33,408 nucleotides of DNA, taken from NCBI GenBank assembly GCA_039180415.1, contig JBCDDH010000035.1, positions 1-33,408 on the forward strand. Reading direction: 5' to 3'. The translations under genes and the position numbers were made by a program. Below the pieces are notes generated by a model. The model ran no database searches and was not told where the DNA came from. It saw only the letters and a list, made by a program, of their open reading frames with translations. Each line of letters begins with the position of its first letter. The first letter of the stretch is position 1. Positions 1 to 7,289 of this stretch are shown here, piece after piece. This stretch comes from CAZIXN01 sp039180415. Its GTDB lineage: Bacteria; Planctomycetota; Phycisphaerae; Phycisphaerales; Phycisphaeraceae.

Positions 1-280
1 CGGCCTCAACGGAAGCTTCGCCGGCGCCCGCCTCGGCCCACCGCGTCAACTCCGCGATCGCTCGGGCCTGCTCTGGCTCGGATAGCTCCATCGCTCCGCC
101 GAGCCGTCCAGCCGCCAGCAGGCCGTCACGTTCGGATTCCCAAGCGTGCGCCCAGGACCACCACTCGGTCAACCAGCCATCGGCCGCGCTCGTCGCGTCC
201 GCCGAGGCGTGACTTCGTGGAAGCAGGCCCGCTCCAAGGCCAGCGATCCCCGCCGCCAGAAACATCCGACGCTTCATCAT
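1..280 (-). CDS. Tat-exported protein of unknown function, N-terminal part
   Basis: The frame starts at ATG 280 (a second ATG follows at 277) and runs open off the left edge, so only about 93 N-terminal residues are visible. An AGGAG at 287-291 sits 6 bases before the ATG and supports this start. Residues 3-7 read KRRMF and are followed by LAAGIAGLGAGLL and a small-residue stretch ending SHASA. This is a twin-arginine type signal (R-R-x-F-L) with an AxA-like cleavage site near residue 27. The mature part begins with a Trp-rich segment (WLTEWWSWAHAW) and then a helical, Glu/Ala-rich stretch. I do not recognise the family. It is probably a periplasmic or surface protein. No neighbouring gene on the same strand is close enough to suggest an operon. 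Confidence 0.7.
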   Translation of the reverse strand, partial: MMKRRMFLAAGIAGLGAGLLPRSHASADATSAADGWLTEWWSWAHAWESERDGLLAAGRLGGAMELSEPEQARAIAELTRWAEAGAGEASVEA

Positions 281-650
281 GCTCGGCTCCTACGGAAAGA
301 CGCCTTGAATCCCGCGACAAAGCTCATCTATGTCAATCATGATTGTAAGGGTCTGCATCAATTATCCGAAGCGCTGGCTCGGTTCGGTCAGGTCACCTGT
401 TCTACATAGCCATGGTGCAAGCCTTGAGGTAAGAACGGGTGCCCGCAAATTCGAACCGCTTAAATCCGCGGCGAATCGGTTTCGTTTCCAGCTTGACAAA
501 GCGGACAAGTCATTGAGTCGGGTGAGTCATTGCAGCAGGACAGAATGCGGAGTAGAGGACAGGCCGGCCGGTTAAGCAGGGGCAGCCTTTGATGGCGTTG
601 CGGGCTTGGTTTCGTGGCGAGCGTCATCGTTTTAATCGCGAGCCGGGGGC
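281..650. other. Intergenic stretch with no recognised gene
   Basis: About 370 bases without a convincing coding frame or RNA gene on either strand. The upstream region of the partial gene at 1-280 lies at its left end. A TTGACA hexamer occurs at 494-499, but I see no matching -10 box at a normal distance. Short frames here lack a ribosome binding site and family resemblance. One minus-strand frame carries a CPLCQ motif near 495-510, which is too little to call a protein. Confidence 0.4.
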
Positions 651-992
651 TCACCGTAGGCGCACCGCCGCGGACAACATCGGCGTGCTTTCCGGGGGCG
701 GTTCATCTTGTTCGGTCATGCGATTCGGCCGGTTGTCCCACTTTGGGAGGGTGCCTTTGGCGAGATACCGCAGATCATTGAGATTCACCTTCAGGCAGTC
801 GGTCCATCCTCGCTCTGTCACGATCGGCAGCAGCACGCGGTAGAAGTTCAATTCCGCTTTGCTCAGCAGGTATTTCTTCCGCCGGTACGGCCACGGCCCA
901 TCGCTTCCGGGAGCCGAAGCGCCGCCGCCCAGGAGTTGAAGGAGCCGCCTGAGGCAGCCCACGTTGTTCGGGTTACTTGCCGGCCCGTACAT
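651..992 (-). pseudogene. Truncated DUF2726-domain protein (gene relic)
   Basis: The 113-residue frame contains a GPWPYRRKKYLLSKAELNFY segment (about residues 33-52) followed by VLLPIV and KVNLNDL. This matches the beginning of DUF2726, a nuclease-like domain usually introduced by P-Y-x-x-x-x-LL-x-x-A-E-x-x-F-Y and continuing to N-R-I-x-x-K-H-V-D-F. Here the frame degenerates right after WDNRPNRM, so the K-H-V-D-F part and the rest of the domain are missing. On the other side a TAG stop directly precedes the ATG, so the N-terminal membrane helix that commonly precedes this domain is also missing. No ribosome binding site is visible. I read it as a both-ends-truncated relic. A short expressed protein is possible but less likely. 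Confidence 0.45.
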
Positions 993-1023
993 CTAAACAA
1001 TTTACCGCAGGAGCGTGAAGCAC

Positions 1024-1041
1024 CGAAGCGGCAGGGCTTCG
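1024..1041 (-). terminator. Weak hairpin after the PEP-CTERM gene
   Basis: A perfect 6-bp stem (CGAAGC / GCTTCG) with a 6-base loop lies about 20 bases beyond the stop codon of the minus-strand PEP-CTERM gene. There is no T-run after it on the minus strand, so it is at best a non-canonical terminator or an mRNA 3' stabilising hairpin. Confidence 0.25.
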
Positions 1042-1061
1042 TCGATCATTTTGGCCGGCCG

Positions 1062-1976
1062 TCAATCGACCGATCGGCGTCGCAGCGACATCGCGCCGCA
1101 GAGCGCCAGCCCCAACCCCACCACGGGCTCGGGCACGTTGGCGAACCCGCTGAAGCCGGGGGTTGCGTTGGTGTCGCCCCAGTTGTTGAGCACGCGGTTG
1201 AGCTCTTCCTGGTCCACGATGGACGTGATGAACGGGTCGCCGTTCGGTTCGAACGGCGCTTGCAGCCCCCAGTTGTTCAACACGAAGTTCAGGTCGCCCT
1301 GCTCCACCTGGCCCGAGTCGTCGTAGTCGCCCGGCAAGCCAGAGACGACGGCGGAGAAGCTCAGGTCGTCGATGGCGAAGTCGTTGCCGGAGAAGCTGGT
1401 GCTGCTGTTGACCAGCTCGATGACCGCGGTGGTGGCGGCGTCGGAGGACCAGGCGCGGGTGGTTTCTTCCCACACGGCGTTGACGCCGGGGGTGATGAAG
1501 GGCACGCCGACGGGTTCGTCGTTGATGAACAGTTCGAGGGTGCCGGGGGAGAACCAGGACGAGGTCCAGAGGCGGAAGTCGTAGTCGGTTTGGGGCGTGA
1601 CGTCGATGGTCTGGGACCACAGGACGGTGGAGCCGGAGGTCGAGCCGTTGACGGCGAGCATCAGGCCGCCGTTGCCGGGGGTGCGGTCGTCGTAGGAGGC
1701 GGCGGCGAAGTGGACCTCGGCCGGGTTGCTGACGGTGTCGTAGGTCTGGGCGGGAACGATGCTGCCGGCGGAGAAGTTGAAGTCGGTGGTGAAGCCGACG
1801 TTGCCCAGCTCGAAGTCGCCGTTGAACAGGAGGTTTGCTGCCCCGGCGGAAGCCGTGAGCCCGGCCACGCCGATCGCCATGGCGAACCGTGCGGTGGGTC
1901 GGAAATACGAGCGAGACGTTTGGTGTTCAGCGGCGCGCGGGGTTTGCGGACTCCCCCAAGGTTTGAACATGTTCAT
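1062..1976 (-). CDS. Secreted dockerin-like / PEP-CTERM protein
   Basis: A 304-residue exported protein. I chose ATG 1976 over an upstream in-frame start at 2009 because a GGAGAG lies 13 bases before it, although the spacing is long. A basic and then hydrophobic segment ending TASAGAANLL (about residues 30-50) acts as signal peptide. The mature protein opens with NLLFNGDFE, typical of PEP-CTERM proteins carrying a jelly-roll, carbohydrate-binding-like domain. An EF-hand/dockerin-like pair follows: GDYDDSGQVEQGDL with LNFVLNNWG, then VDQEELNRVLNNWG. The C-terminus is VPEP, a hydrophobic helix and RRRSVD, the exosortase-type anchoring signal. The protein is probably exported and surface-linked. 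Its substrate is unknown. The dockerin/PEP block is about 93% identical at DNA level to that of the gene at 15972-18428. Confidence 0.85.
   Translation of the reverse strand: MNMFKPWGSPQTPRAAEHQTSRSYFRPTARFAMAIGVAGLTASAGAANLLFNGDFELGNVGFTTDFNFSAGSIVPAQTYDTVSNPAEVHFAAASYDDRTPGNGGLMLAVNGSTSGSTVLWSQTIDVTPQTDYDFRLWTSSWFSPGTLELFINDEPVGVPFITPGVNAVWEETTRAWSSDAATTAVIELVNSSTSFSGNDFAIDDLSFSAVVSGLPGDYDDSGQVEQGDLNFVLNNWGLQAPFEPNGDPFITSIVDQEELNRVLNNWGDTNATPGFSGFANVPEPVVGLGLALCGAMSLRRRSVD
1125..1331 (-). repeat. Dispersed dockerin/PEP-CTERM module, copy 1
   Basis: A 207-bp block encoding the calcium-loop pair and the VPEP motif. By hand alignment it differs from the block at 18159-18365 at about 15 positions with no gaps. 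The sequences outside the block are unrelated, so this looks like a duplicated or gene-converted module. Confidence 0.7.
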
Positions 1977-2018
1977 GATTGCTGGCACTCTCTCCAAATC
2001 CAAAATCAAAGCGATTGA

Positions 2019-2034
2019 CCGTAAACGTTAACGG
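2019..2034. promoter_or_regulatory. Near-palindromic operator candidate
   Basis: A 16-bp dyad centred on AACGTT (CCGTAAAC / GTTAACGG, seven of eight positions symmetric) lies 43 bases upstream of the PEP-CTERM start at 1976. Central-CG dyads of this kind are typical of LacI-family operators. A second perfect dyad, ACCCAA-6-TTGGGT, lies at 2052-2069. No cognate regulator is encoded nearby, so the role is an inference from symmetry and position. Confidence 0.3.
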
Positions 2035-2157
2035 AACTTGGACCGATCGCAACCCAATTTGATTTGGGTAGGCGTGGGCGTTTGGGTGGTTCGATTTGCT
2101 CGCTGACGTGGAGAACGACGCTTCGGCTTGGGCACCAGCGACTAATGGCTATGTGGT

Positions 2158-2250
2158 TCACCGCGGGCTTGCCACTTCGGGCTCGGCCTGCGCTCCGCGG
2201 AAGCGTTTCCAGATTTCGGTGATGCCTATGGGGACGGCAAGGTCTGCGAA
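2158..2250 (-). pseudogene. Relic of the 3' end of an EIIA/RCK_C transporter gene
   Basis: The minus-strand frame ending at TGA 2158-2160 reads PIGITEIWKRFRGAQAEPE. The intact transporter at 4051-6261 ends with PKGITEVRKRFRGAQANAG. The DNA is also clearly related: the plus strand has gcggaagcgttt and ttcggtgatgcct against acggaagcgttt and ttcggtgatgcct near 4109-4132. Nothing upstream of the fragment continues the homology, and no start codon exists. I interpret it as the decayed 3' end of a duplicated copy of the transporter gene. Confidence 0.6.
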
Positions 2251-2268
2251 CCTTTGCACGGCCGGGCA

Positions 2269-2296
2269 TTGATCAGCTTCTGGTGTTGATTAATAT
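2269..2296 (+). promoter_or_regulatory. Possible sigma-70 type promoter for the PEP-CTERM gene at 2374
   Basis: TTGATC (2269-2274), a 16-base spacer and TAATAT (2291-2296) give a moderate match, four of six at each box. It would leave a 5' leader of about 70 bases before the ATG at 2374. An ATATC/GATAT dyad overlaps the start region. Confidence 0.3.
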
Positions 2297-2373
2297 CTGA
2301 CTCTGATATCGTGATTCCATGGTGCTGCAGGGGTGAGGCTTGGGGGCAAGGCCGTGTGCTTGAGGTGAGAGGT

Positions 2374-3984
2374 ATGAAGCAATCGATGGGTTCGAGTTCC
2401 TGGGCCGCTTGGCTGGCGGGGGTCGGTGCGTGCGTCTGTTTCTCCGCGTCCGGCGGGGCGAGCGTCGTCGTCGGCGACGGGGCCGGGGGCGTCTCGGGGC
2501 TGGGCGACGTGACCGATCGCCTGGTCAACCTCGGCAACCTGGTGGCGACGCAGGGGCGTGGCCCCCGTAACGCGAGCCAGCCCGACTTCCGCCCGCTGTC
2601 CGGCCGAGCCCGCAACGTCTGGGACCTCCAGAGCCATCAGGGCAAGGTCTACCTCGGCGGCGGGAACACGACGACCAACCCCGGCCCGATCAACCTCTGG
2701 GCCTTCGATCACGCGGCCGGTGCGTTCGGCGACGCCCCGGAGCGCGTGATCCAGAGCGAAGCCATCGAGAACTTCCGCATCTTCAACGGCGAGTTGGTGG
2801 TCCCCAACCACGACCCGGTCTCCGGCGACGGCCTCAAGTTCGACCGCCTGGGCAGCGACGGCGTCTGGCGGTCGTTCGGCGGCAGCCCCAACCTCGCCCA
2901 CGTCCGCGACATGGCCCGGCTCGACGACGGCACCCTCGTTCTCGTGGGCAACAGCCGGCGGCCGGACCCGGCGCTTGATTTCGACGAGAACGGCGCGCTC
3001 GTGGTCACCCAGGTCGGGCAGCCCGGTGCGGCCGTCAGCCTCGACAACGGCCAGACGTTCACTTCCGCCGTCGATACCGTCCGCACCGCCGCCGACCTGA
3101 TCGACGCTGTCAACAACGCCACGGGCTCCGGCGGAATCGGTCCGCTCGAAGCCTTCAGCAACTGGTTCTTCTCGGCCTTCACCTACCAGGATCGCGTCTT
3201 CGCCACCACCATCCGGCTCAACGCCTTCCCCGATTCTCCGGCGACCCCGGACTTCGCCCCCGGCGTCCTCGAATACGACCAAGCAACCGGCGAGTTCGTC
3301 GCCGGGATCAACGGAGATGATGCGTCGAGCGGGTTGGGTCTGTTCGACTCCCAACTCGTCAACCTGAGCAGCGGCGCGTTCCCCGAACTCCAGACCACGG
3401 TCTTCGATCCGGACACCGGCCAGGACGTGCCGGTCAATCTGGGCACGCAGGTCGCCCTGACCGTTCGCACCTCGGTCGAGTACAACGACGTGCTGGTCTA
3501 CGCCGTGAACACGCACTCGCCGTTCTTCGATACGCGTCGCGATTACTACCGCAACAGCTTCGATTTCTACGTTAAGGCCAGCCTCGAAGCCGATCCGGTA
3601 TCCGTCCGCTTCGCCGACCTCGACGCGCGCGGCGAAGACGTGATCGAGTTCGACGGCGTGCTCTACGCCCTGGCCAACGCCCGCCAAGACGACGGCAGCT
3701 ACGTCGTCTATGTCTACGAAACCATTGACCCGGTCGACCCCGACGGCTGGGACGAGGTGTTGCGTTTCGTAAGCGACAACCTCGCGCGGTCGTTCGAGCG
3801 GATCGACAACACCTTCTACTTCGGGCTGGGCTACGACGAGGTGGCTGGCGATGAGATCGGCGACGCCGGGGCTCTGCTCGCCGTGCTGATCCCCGAGCCC
3901 GGCAGCGCCGCGGTTCTGTTGCCGGCGCTGGTGTGGCTCGCGATGCGGCGAACTCCGACGCGTCGATCGTCCGCCGCCGAGTAG
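2374..3984 (+). CDS. Secreted PEP-CTERM protein, function unknown
   Basis: A 536-residue exported protein. ATG 2374 is preferred over an upstream ATG at 2311 because GAGGTG lies about 8 bases before it and it gives a clean signal peptide (MKQSMGSSSWAAWLAGVGAC, cleavage near ASGGAS). The body has recurring short modules such as GKVYLGGGN, DGTLVLVGN, VLEYDQATGEFV and VVYVYETIDP, which suggest a beta-rich, propeller-like fold. I cannot assign a family. Unlike the three other PEP-CTERM proteins here, it lacks the dockerin-like pair. The C-terminus is IPEPGSAAVLL, a hydrophobic helix and basic residues (MRRTPTRRS), an exosortase sorting signal. It probably ends on the cell surface. It stands alone and converges on the transporter gene at 4051. 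Confidence 0.85.
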   Translation: MKQSMGSSSWAAWLAGVGACVCFSASGGASVVVGDGAGGVSGLGDVTDRLVNLGNLVATQGRGPRNASQPDFRPLSGRARNVWDLQSHQGKVYLGGGNTTTNPGPINLWAFDHAAGAFGDAPERVIQSEAIENFRIFNGELVVPNHDPVSGDGLKFDRLGSDGVWRSFGGSPNLAHVRDMARLDDGTLVLVGNSRRPDPALDFDENGALVVTQVGQPGAAVSLDNGQTFTSAVDTVRTAADLIDAVNNATGSGGIGPLEAFSNWFFSAFTYQDRVFATTIRLNAFPDSPATPDFAPGVLEYDQATGEFVAGINGDDASSGLGLFDSQLVNLSSGAFPELQTTVFDPDTGQDVPVNLGTQVALTVRTSVEYNDVLVYAVNTHSPFFDTRRDYYRNSFDFYVKASLEADPVSVRFADLDARGEDVIEFDGVLYALANARQDDGSYVVYVYETIDPVDPDGWDEVLRFVSDNLARSFERIDNTFYFGLGYDEVAGDEIGDAGALLAVLIPEPGSAAVLLPALVWLAMRRTPTRRSSAAE

Positions 3985-4050
3985 GCGAGCCGGCCGCCTT
4001 AAGCAACGCCCGCCCGGTTCAAGATCGGCGGCGATCATCGGTTGATCGGT

Positions 4051-6261
4051 TTATCCCTTTGGGACGCTGGTTTCGGTCGACTCGGCTCCGGCATTGGCTT
4101 GCGCCCCACGGAAGCGTTTGCGGACTTCGGTGATGCCTTTGGGGTCGCCGATAATGGTGAGGCGGTCGCCGCAGTGCAGGGTGGTGCCGCCGCGAGGGAC
4201 GAAGACGTGCTGATCGCGGCGGACCATTGCGACGAGGGTGTCCTCGGGCAGTTCGAGGTTGCGGAGTGAGCGGTCGATCAGCTCGGCCGTAGCGTCGTCC
4301 CTGCAGACCTCGAGGCTGAAGAAGCGCTCGTCGCGCAGCAGGATTTCTTTGAGTTCCTGTTCGTTCGCGCCCCCGAGCCAGGCGTCCATGAAGCCGTCTT
4401 CGTCGATGCGGCCGGCCAAGTGGGCGAGGATGCGGAGGTGGACGCCGGGGTCGTCTTCGGGGCTGACGAGCAGGAACAGCGCGTGGACCTGCTGGGTGCC
4501 GGCGGCGGCCTTCTCCGCGTCGGTCAGCGCGGCCTGAACGCCCATTTTGGTGCGGACGATCACGAGTTCCGGGCGGTCCAGGTCGGTCGAGCGGAAGTGG
4601 GGGAGGGCGACGCCGTGGCTGATGGGCGCGAAGCCGAACTTGCCGGACTCGATGAACTTGTCGGTGATGAACTCGGCCGAGCGCGGCAGACGGCGTGCGA
4701 GCACTTCGGACGCCTTGGCGATCAGGCCCGGGTAGCTGCCCCCGCCCACCGCGTCGATCACGCCCGCCCGCATGACCACGTCGTCGAACGGGTCGTCGGC
4801 GCGGGCGCCTTTCTCGACCATGATCTGGCGGAACTCGTCGTCGAGCTCGTCGTGCTGGAGCTTGCCGAGCAGGGCGAACCAATGAAAGATCGCGCCGTGG
4901 CGTTCGCTGCGCGGCCGGCCGTAGTACGCGTACCAGCCGCCGGCGACGACGACCACGCCCACCGAGAACAGGATCGGCAGCGTGCCCATCTGGCTGATGA
5001 GGTACACGGCGATGGCGATGCCCAGGAACTGCGTCCACGGGTAGAGCGGGCTGCGGAAGTCGGGGTCGTAGCTCTCGATCTTGCTCTCGCGCATGACGAA
5101 CACGGCCATGTTCAGCAGCGCGAAGACGACGAGCACGAAGGCGGAGGCGAGCTTGGCGACGGCCTTGGCGTCGAGCGTGAGGATGACCAGGATCATGACG
5201 CCGGCGGTGAACAGCACCGCGCTGACCGGCACGCCGGCCCCGGACGTCTTGCCGAACCACGGGCTGATAAGCCGGTCGCGCGACATAGCTAGGGGGTAGC
5301 GGGAGGCGCCGAGGATGCCGGCGTTGCCCGAGCCGGCGAACGCGGCGACGGCGGCGAGCGCGATGAGCAGCAGGCCGACGGAGGCCGGCCCCCAATCCAT
5401 GAAGAAGGTCGCGGCGTCGTAAGCCGGGGTGTAGGAGTGGGCGAGCGGCCCGCCGTCGAGGACGGCGATCATCAGGAACACGCCGGCGGCGTTGACCACG
5501 GTGGCGGTGAGGATCGACAGGCCGATGGCTAGCGGGATGTTTCGCCCCGGCTTGGCGATCTCTTCGGAGACCGACACGAGCTTGAGGATGCCGATGGACG
5601 TGAAGAAGACCAGGCCGACGGCGGCGATCTCGCCTTCGACGCCATGCTCGGGGTTAAGCCAGTGGTCGAAGTGTTCGGCGGTGAGTGCGCCGCCGCGCTC
5701 GGTGGTGAGGAAGGCAAAGCCCGAGACGAGGAAGATCGTGAGCACGATCGCCAGCCCGATCACCAGGAAGTTTTGGATCTTGGCCGCGCCTTCGCCGCCC
5801 TTGAGGTTGAGCAGCGCGAAGGCGACGGTGAGGGCGACGGCGAGGCCTTTGATGGTCCATTCGCGGGCGGCGGGGTCGGCGGGGACCAGGTCGCCGACGT
5901 AGGGCATGACGGCGAGGTACGCCCCGAGCCCGATGAACGCGAAGCAGGACTTGAGCAGGAGGGCCAGCCAGGTCCCGATGCCGCCGATGGTGCCGACGGC
6001 GGGGCCGAGTGAGCGGTCGAGGAAGAAGTAGGGCCCCCCGGCGCGGGGCAGGGCGGTGGCGAGCTCGGCGATGGAGAGCATGGACGGGGCCATGAGGATC
6101 GCGGCGAGCGGGTAGGCGAAGACGGCCGCGGGCCCGCCGACCTCGAAGGCCAGCGCGGGCAGGACGAAGAACCCGGCGGAGAAGAACCCGGCGGTGGTGA
6201 TGGCGTAGATGTCGAGCAGGCCGAGGGTCTTGGCCAGTGCGTGCGGCTTGGCGTCGGACAT
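4051..6261 (-). CDS. APC amino-acid permease fused to EIIA(Ntr) and RCK_C domains
   Basis: A 736-residue three-part inner-membrane protein. Residues about 10-450 form an APC-superfamily permease with roughly 12 hydrophobic segments; it opens with TTAGFFSAGFFVLP and has a conserved AELATALPRAGGPYFF block at 65-80. Residues about 480-640 are a PTS EIIA type-2 (nitrogen-type) domain with the phospho-accepting His in SHGVALPH (H555). Residues about 647-717 are an RCK_C/TrkA-C ligand-binding domain (LPEDTLVAMVRR, GDRLTIIGDPKGI). The architecture suggests transport, probably of an amino acid or other cation-linked solute, controlled by phosphorylation and by a bound nucleotide or metabolite. The substrate cannot be read from the sequence. 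No Shine-Dalgarno precedes the ATG. It lies 64 bases after the glycosylase gene and could be the last gene of that run. A relic of its 3' end lies at 2158-2250. Confidence 0.85.
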   Translation of the reverse strand: MSDAKPHALAKTLGLLDIYAITTAGFFSAGFFVLPALAFEVGGPAAVFAYPLAAILMAPSMLSIAELATALPRAGGPYFFLDRSLGPAVGTIGGIGTWLALLLKSCFAFIGLGAYLAVMPYVGDLVPADPAAREWTIKGLAVALTVAFALLNLKGGEGAAKIQNFLVIGLAIVLTIFLVSGFAFLTTERGGALTAEHFDHWLNPEHGVEGEIAAVGLVFFTSIGILKLVSVSEEIAKPGRNIPLAIGLSILTATVVNAAGVFLMIAVLDGGPLAHSYTPAYDAATFFMDWGPASVGLLLIALAAVAAFAGSGNAGILGASRYPLAMSRDRLISPWFGKTSGAGVPVSAVLFTAGVMILVILTLDAKAVAKLASAFVLVVFALLNMAVFVMRESKIESYDPDFRSPLYPWTQFLGIAIAVYLISQMGTLPILFSVGVVVVAGGWYAYYGRPRSERHGAIFHWFALLGKLQHDELDDEFRQIMVEKGARADDPFDDVVMRAGVIDAVGGGSYPGLIAKASEVLARRLPRSAEFITDKFIESGKFGFAPISHGVALPHFRSTDLDRPELVIVRTKMGVQAALTDAEKAAAGTQQVHALFLLVSPEDDPGVHLRILAHLAGRIDEDGFMDAWLGGANEQELKEILLRDERFFSLEVCRDDATAELIDRSLRNLELPEDTLVAMVRRDQHVFVPRGGTTLHCGDRLTIIGDPKGITEVRKRFRGAQANAGAESTETSVPKG

Positions 6262-6325
6262 AGCGGTGGATGCTACTCGGAACCCGCGTGGCGGCTTTGC
6301 GGCCGCGGGCGTTCAAATTCGCGGA

Positions 6326-7282
6326 TCAGCCTTCGAGCACCGCCGCCGTGAAGTTCTGTCCGGTGGTGTCGCGATCCCACGTCCAGGCTCGGCCGTAACG
6401 CGACTCGTAGTCCCGCCAGAGCTCGAACCAGTACGCCTTGAACTGAAACGGTGCAAACGCGGCGTAGTGCTTCTCGATGCGCCGTTCGAGCTTGCGGATG
6501 CCGGCGGCGTCCTTGGGGCGCTTGAGGTCGTAATGTAGGCAGAAATGGCGGTAGGTCTCGGTGTCGATGGCGAGGCGGTCGTACTTGCCGATCAGGTGGC
6601 AGAGATTGCCCGCCGCGTACGGGCCCAGGCCGTGGATGGCTTTGAGCGCGTCGAAGAGTTCGTCGGTGCTTCTGTTGGCGTCTTCGAACCAGTCGAGGTC
6701 GAGTGTGCCTTCGGTGACGTTGCGGGCGAGCCGGACAATCCGCTCCGCGCGGTAGCCGACCCTGCATCTTTCTTTGAGCCGCGTCTCGCCGAAGTCCACG
6801 ATCTGCTCGGGTGTGGGGAAGCCGCCGTCGCCGATCTGTTCGCACATCCGGCGGTTCATCGTGATGGTGTTCCGCCAGCTCACGTTGCACGACGTGATCG
6901 TCTTGATCATGTCTTCGAACAGCGTGGGCGAGCGGAACATCCGGCCGAACCCCGCTTTTTTCGCGTCGGGGCAAGCGTGGAACCAGTCGCGTTGGTCTTC
7001 GTCCAGCCGGAGCATCCGCGTGACTTGCGCTTTCAATCCGGCGTGGTGCTTTCGTTCGAGGGTACGATTGGCGACGATCTCGAGTGGCTTGCCGGAACGC
7101 CCGCCGACCTGCCGGATCACGCAACGCACGAGCCGGCCGTCTCCGTCGCGTAGCGGTCGGCCGAGGGCCCGGCGGTGGATGTCCCAGTAGTTGGGCGCGA
7201 GCAGGAAGTAGCCGTAGCTGCATACGGCGTGTTTGAGCGAGAAGCCGCGCGGCACGGCGAGTTGGAGTTTCGAGCCGGGCAT
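6326..7282 (-). CDS. HhH-GPD family DNA glycosylase
   Basis: A 318-residue base-excision repair glycosylase of the AlkA/OGG type. ATG 7282 is preferred over a 406-residue extension because the extra N-terminus is only the antisense-like frame of the upstream gene. The start lies 7 bases after the ankyrin gene stop, which suggests translational coupling. The helix-hairpin-helix is LKAIHGLGPYAAGNLCHLIG (213-232). The catalytic aspartate is D240 in AIDTETYRHF. The lysine of bifunctional glycosylases in the HhH hairpin is replaced (GPYAAG), so a monofunctional enzyme is expected. The N-terminal 100 residues carry an AlkA_N/OGG_N-like beta domain (FSLKHAVCSYGYFLLAPNYW). The lesion preferred (alkylated or oxidised purine) cannot be decided. 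It is the fourth gene of the leftward run starting at 10620. Confidence 0.85.
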   Translation of the reverse strand: MPGSKLQLAVPRGFSLKHAVCSYGYFLLAPNYWDIHRRALGRPLRDGDGRLVRCVIRQVGGRSGKPLEIVANRTLERKHHAGLKAQVTRMLRLDEDQRDWFHACPDAKKAGFGRMFRSPTLFEDMIKTITSCNVSWRNTITMNRRMCEQIGDGGFPTPEQIVDFGETRLKERCRVGYRAERIVRLARNVTEGTLDLDWFEDANRSTDELFDALKAIHGLGPYAAGNLCHLIGKYDRLAIDTETYRHFCLHYDLKRPKDAAGIRKLERRIEKHYAAFAPFQFKAYWFELWRDYESRYGRAWTWDRDTTGQNFTAAVLEG

Positions 7283-7289
7283 GGAAGAC

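Noticed and set aside
708..2018. Long plus-strand open frame (436 codons) opposite the PEP-CTERM gene
   Set aside because: Its product is an irregular Gly/Val/Asp-rich sequence with no domains, and it is antisense to a well-supported PEP-CTERM gene. GC-rich third codon positions create such frames.
2290..4038. 582-codon minus-strand frame opposite the PEP-CTERM gene at 2374
   Set aside because: The composition is typical of an antisense shadow (repeated VVE, RRV, AGR patterns), with no signal peptide or family match. The plus-strand frame has a signal peptide, ribosome binding site and sorting signal.
4019..5395. 458-codon minus-strand frame overlapping the permease in another frame
   Set aside because: It is almost only Arg/Pro/Gly, as expected from reading a GC-rich gene out of frame. 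The permease frame has clear membrane helices and domains.
6292..6311. CCCGCG ... CGCGGG hairpin between the glycosylase and the permease as terminator
   Set aside because: It has a 6-bp stem with no T-run on the minus strand. It does not separate the genes convincingly.
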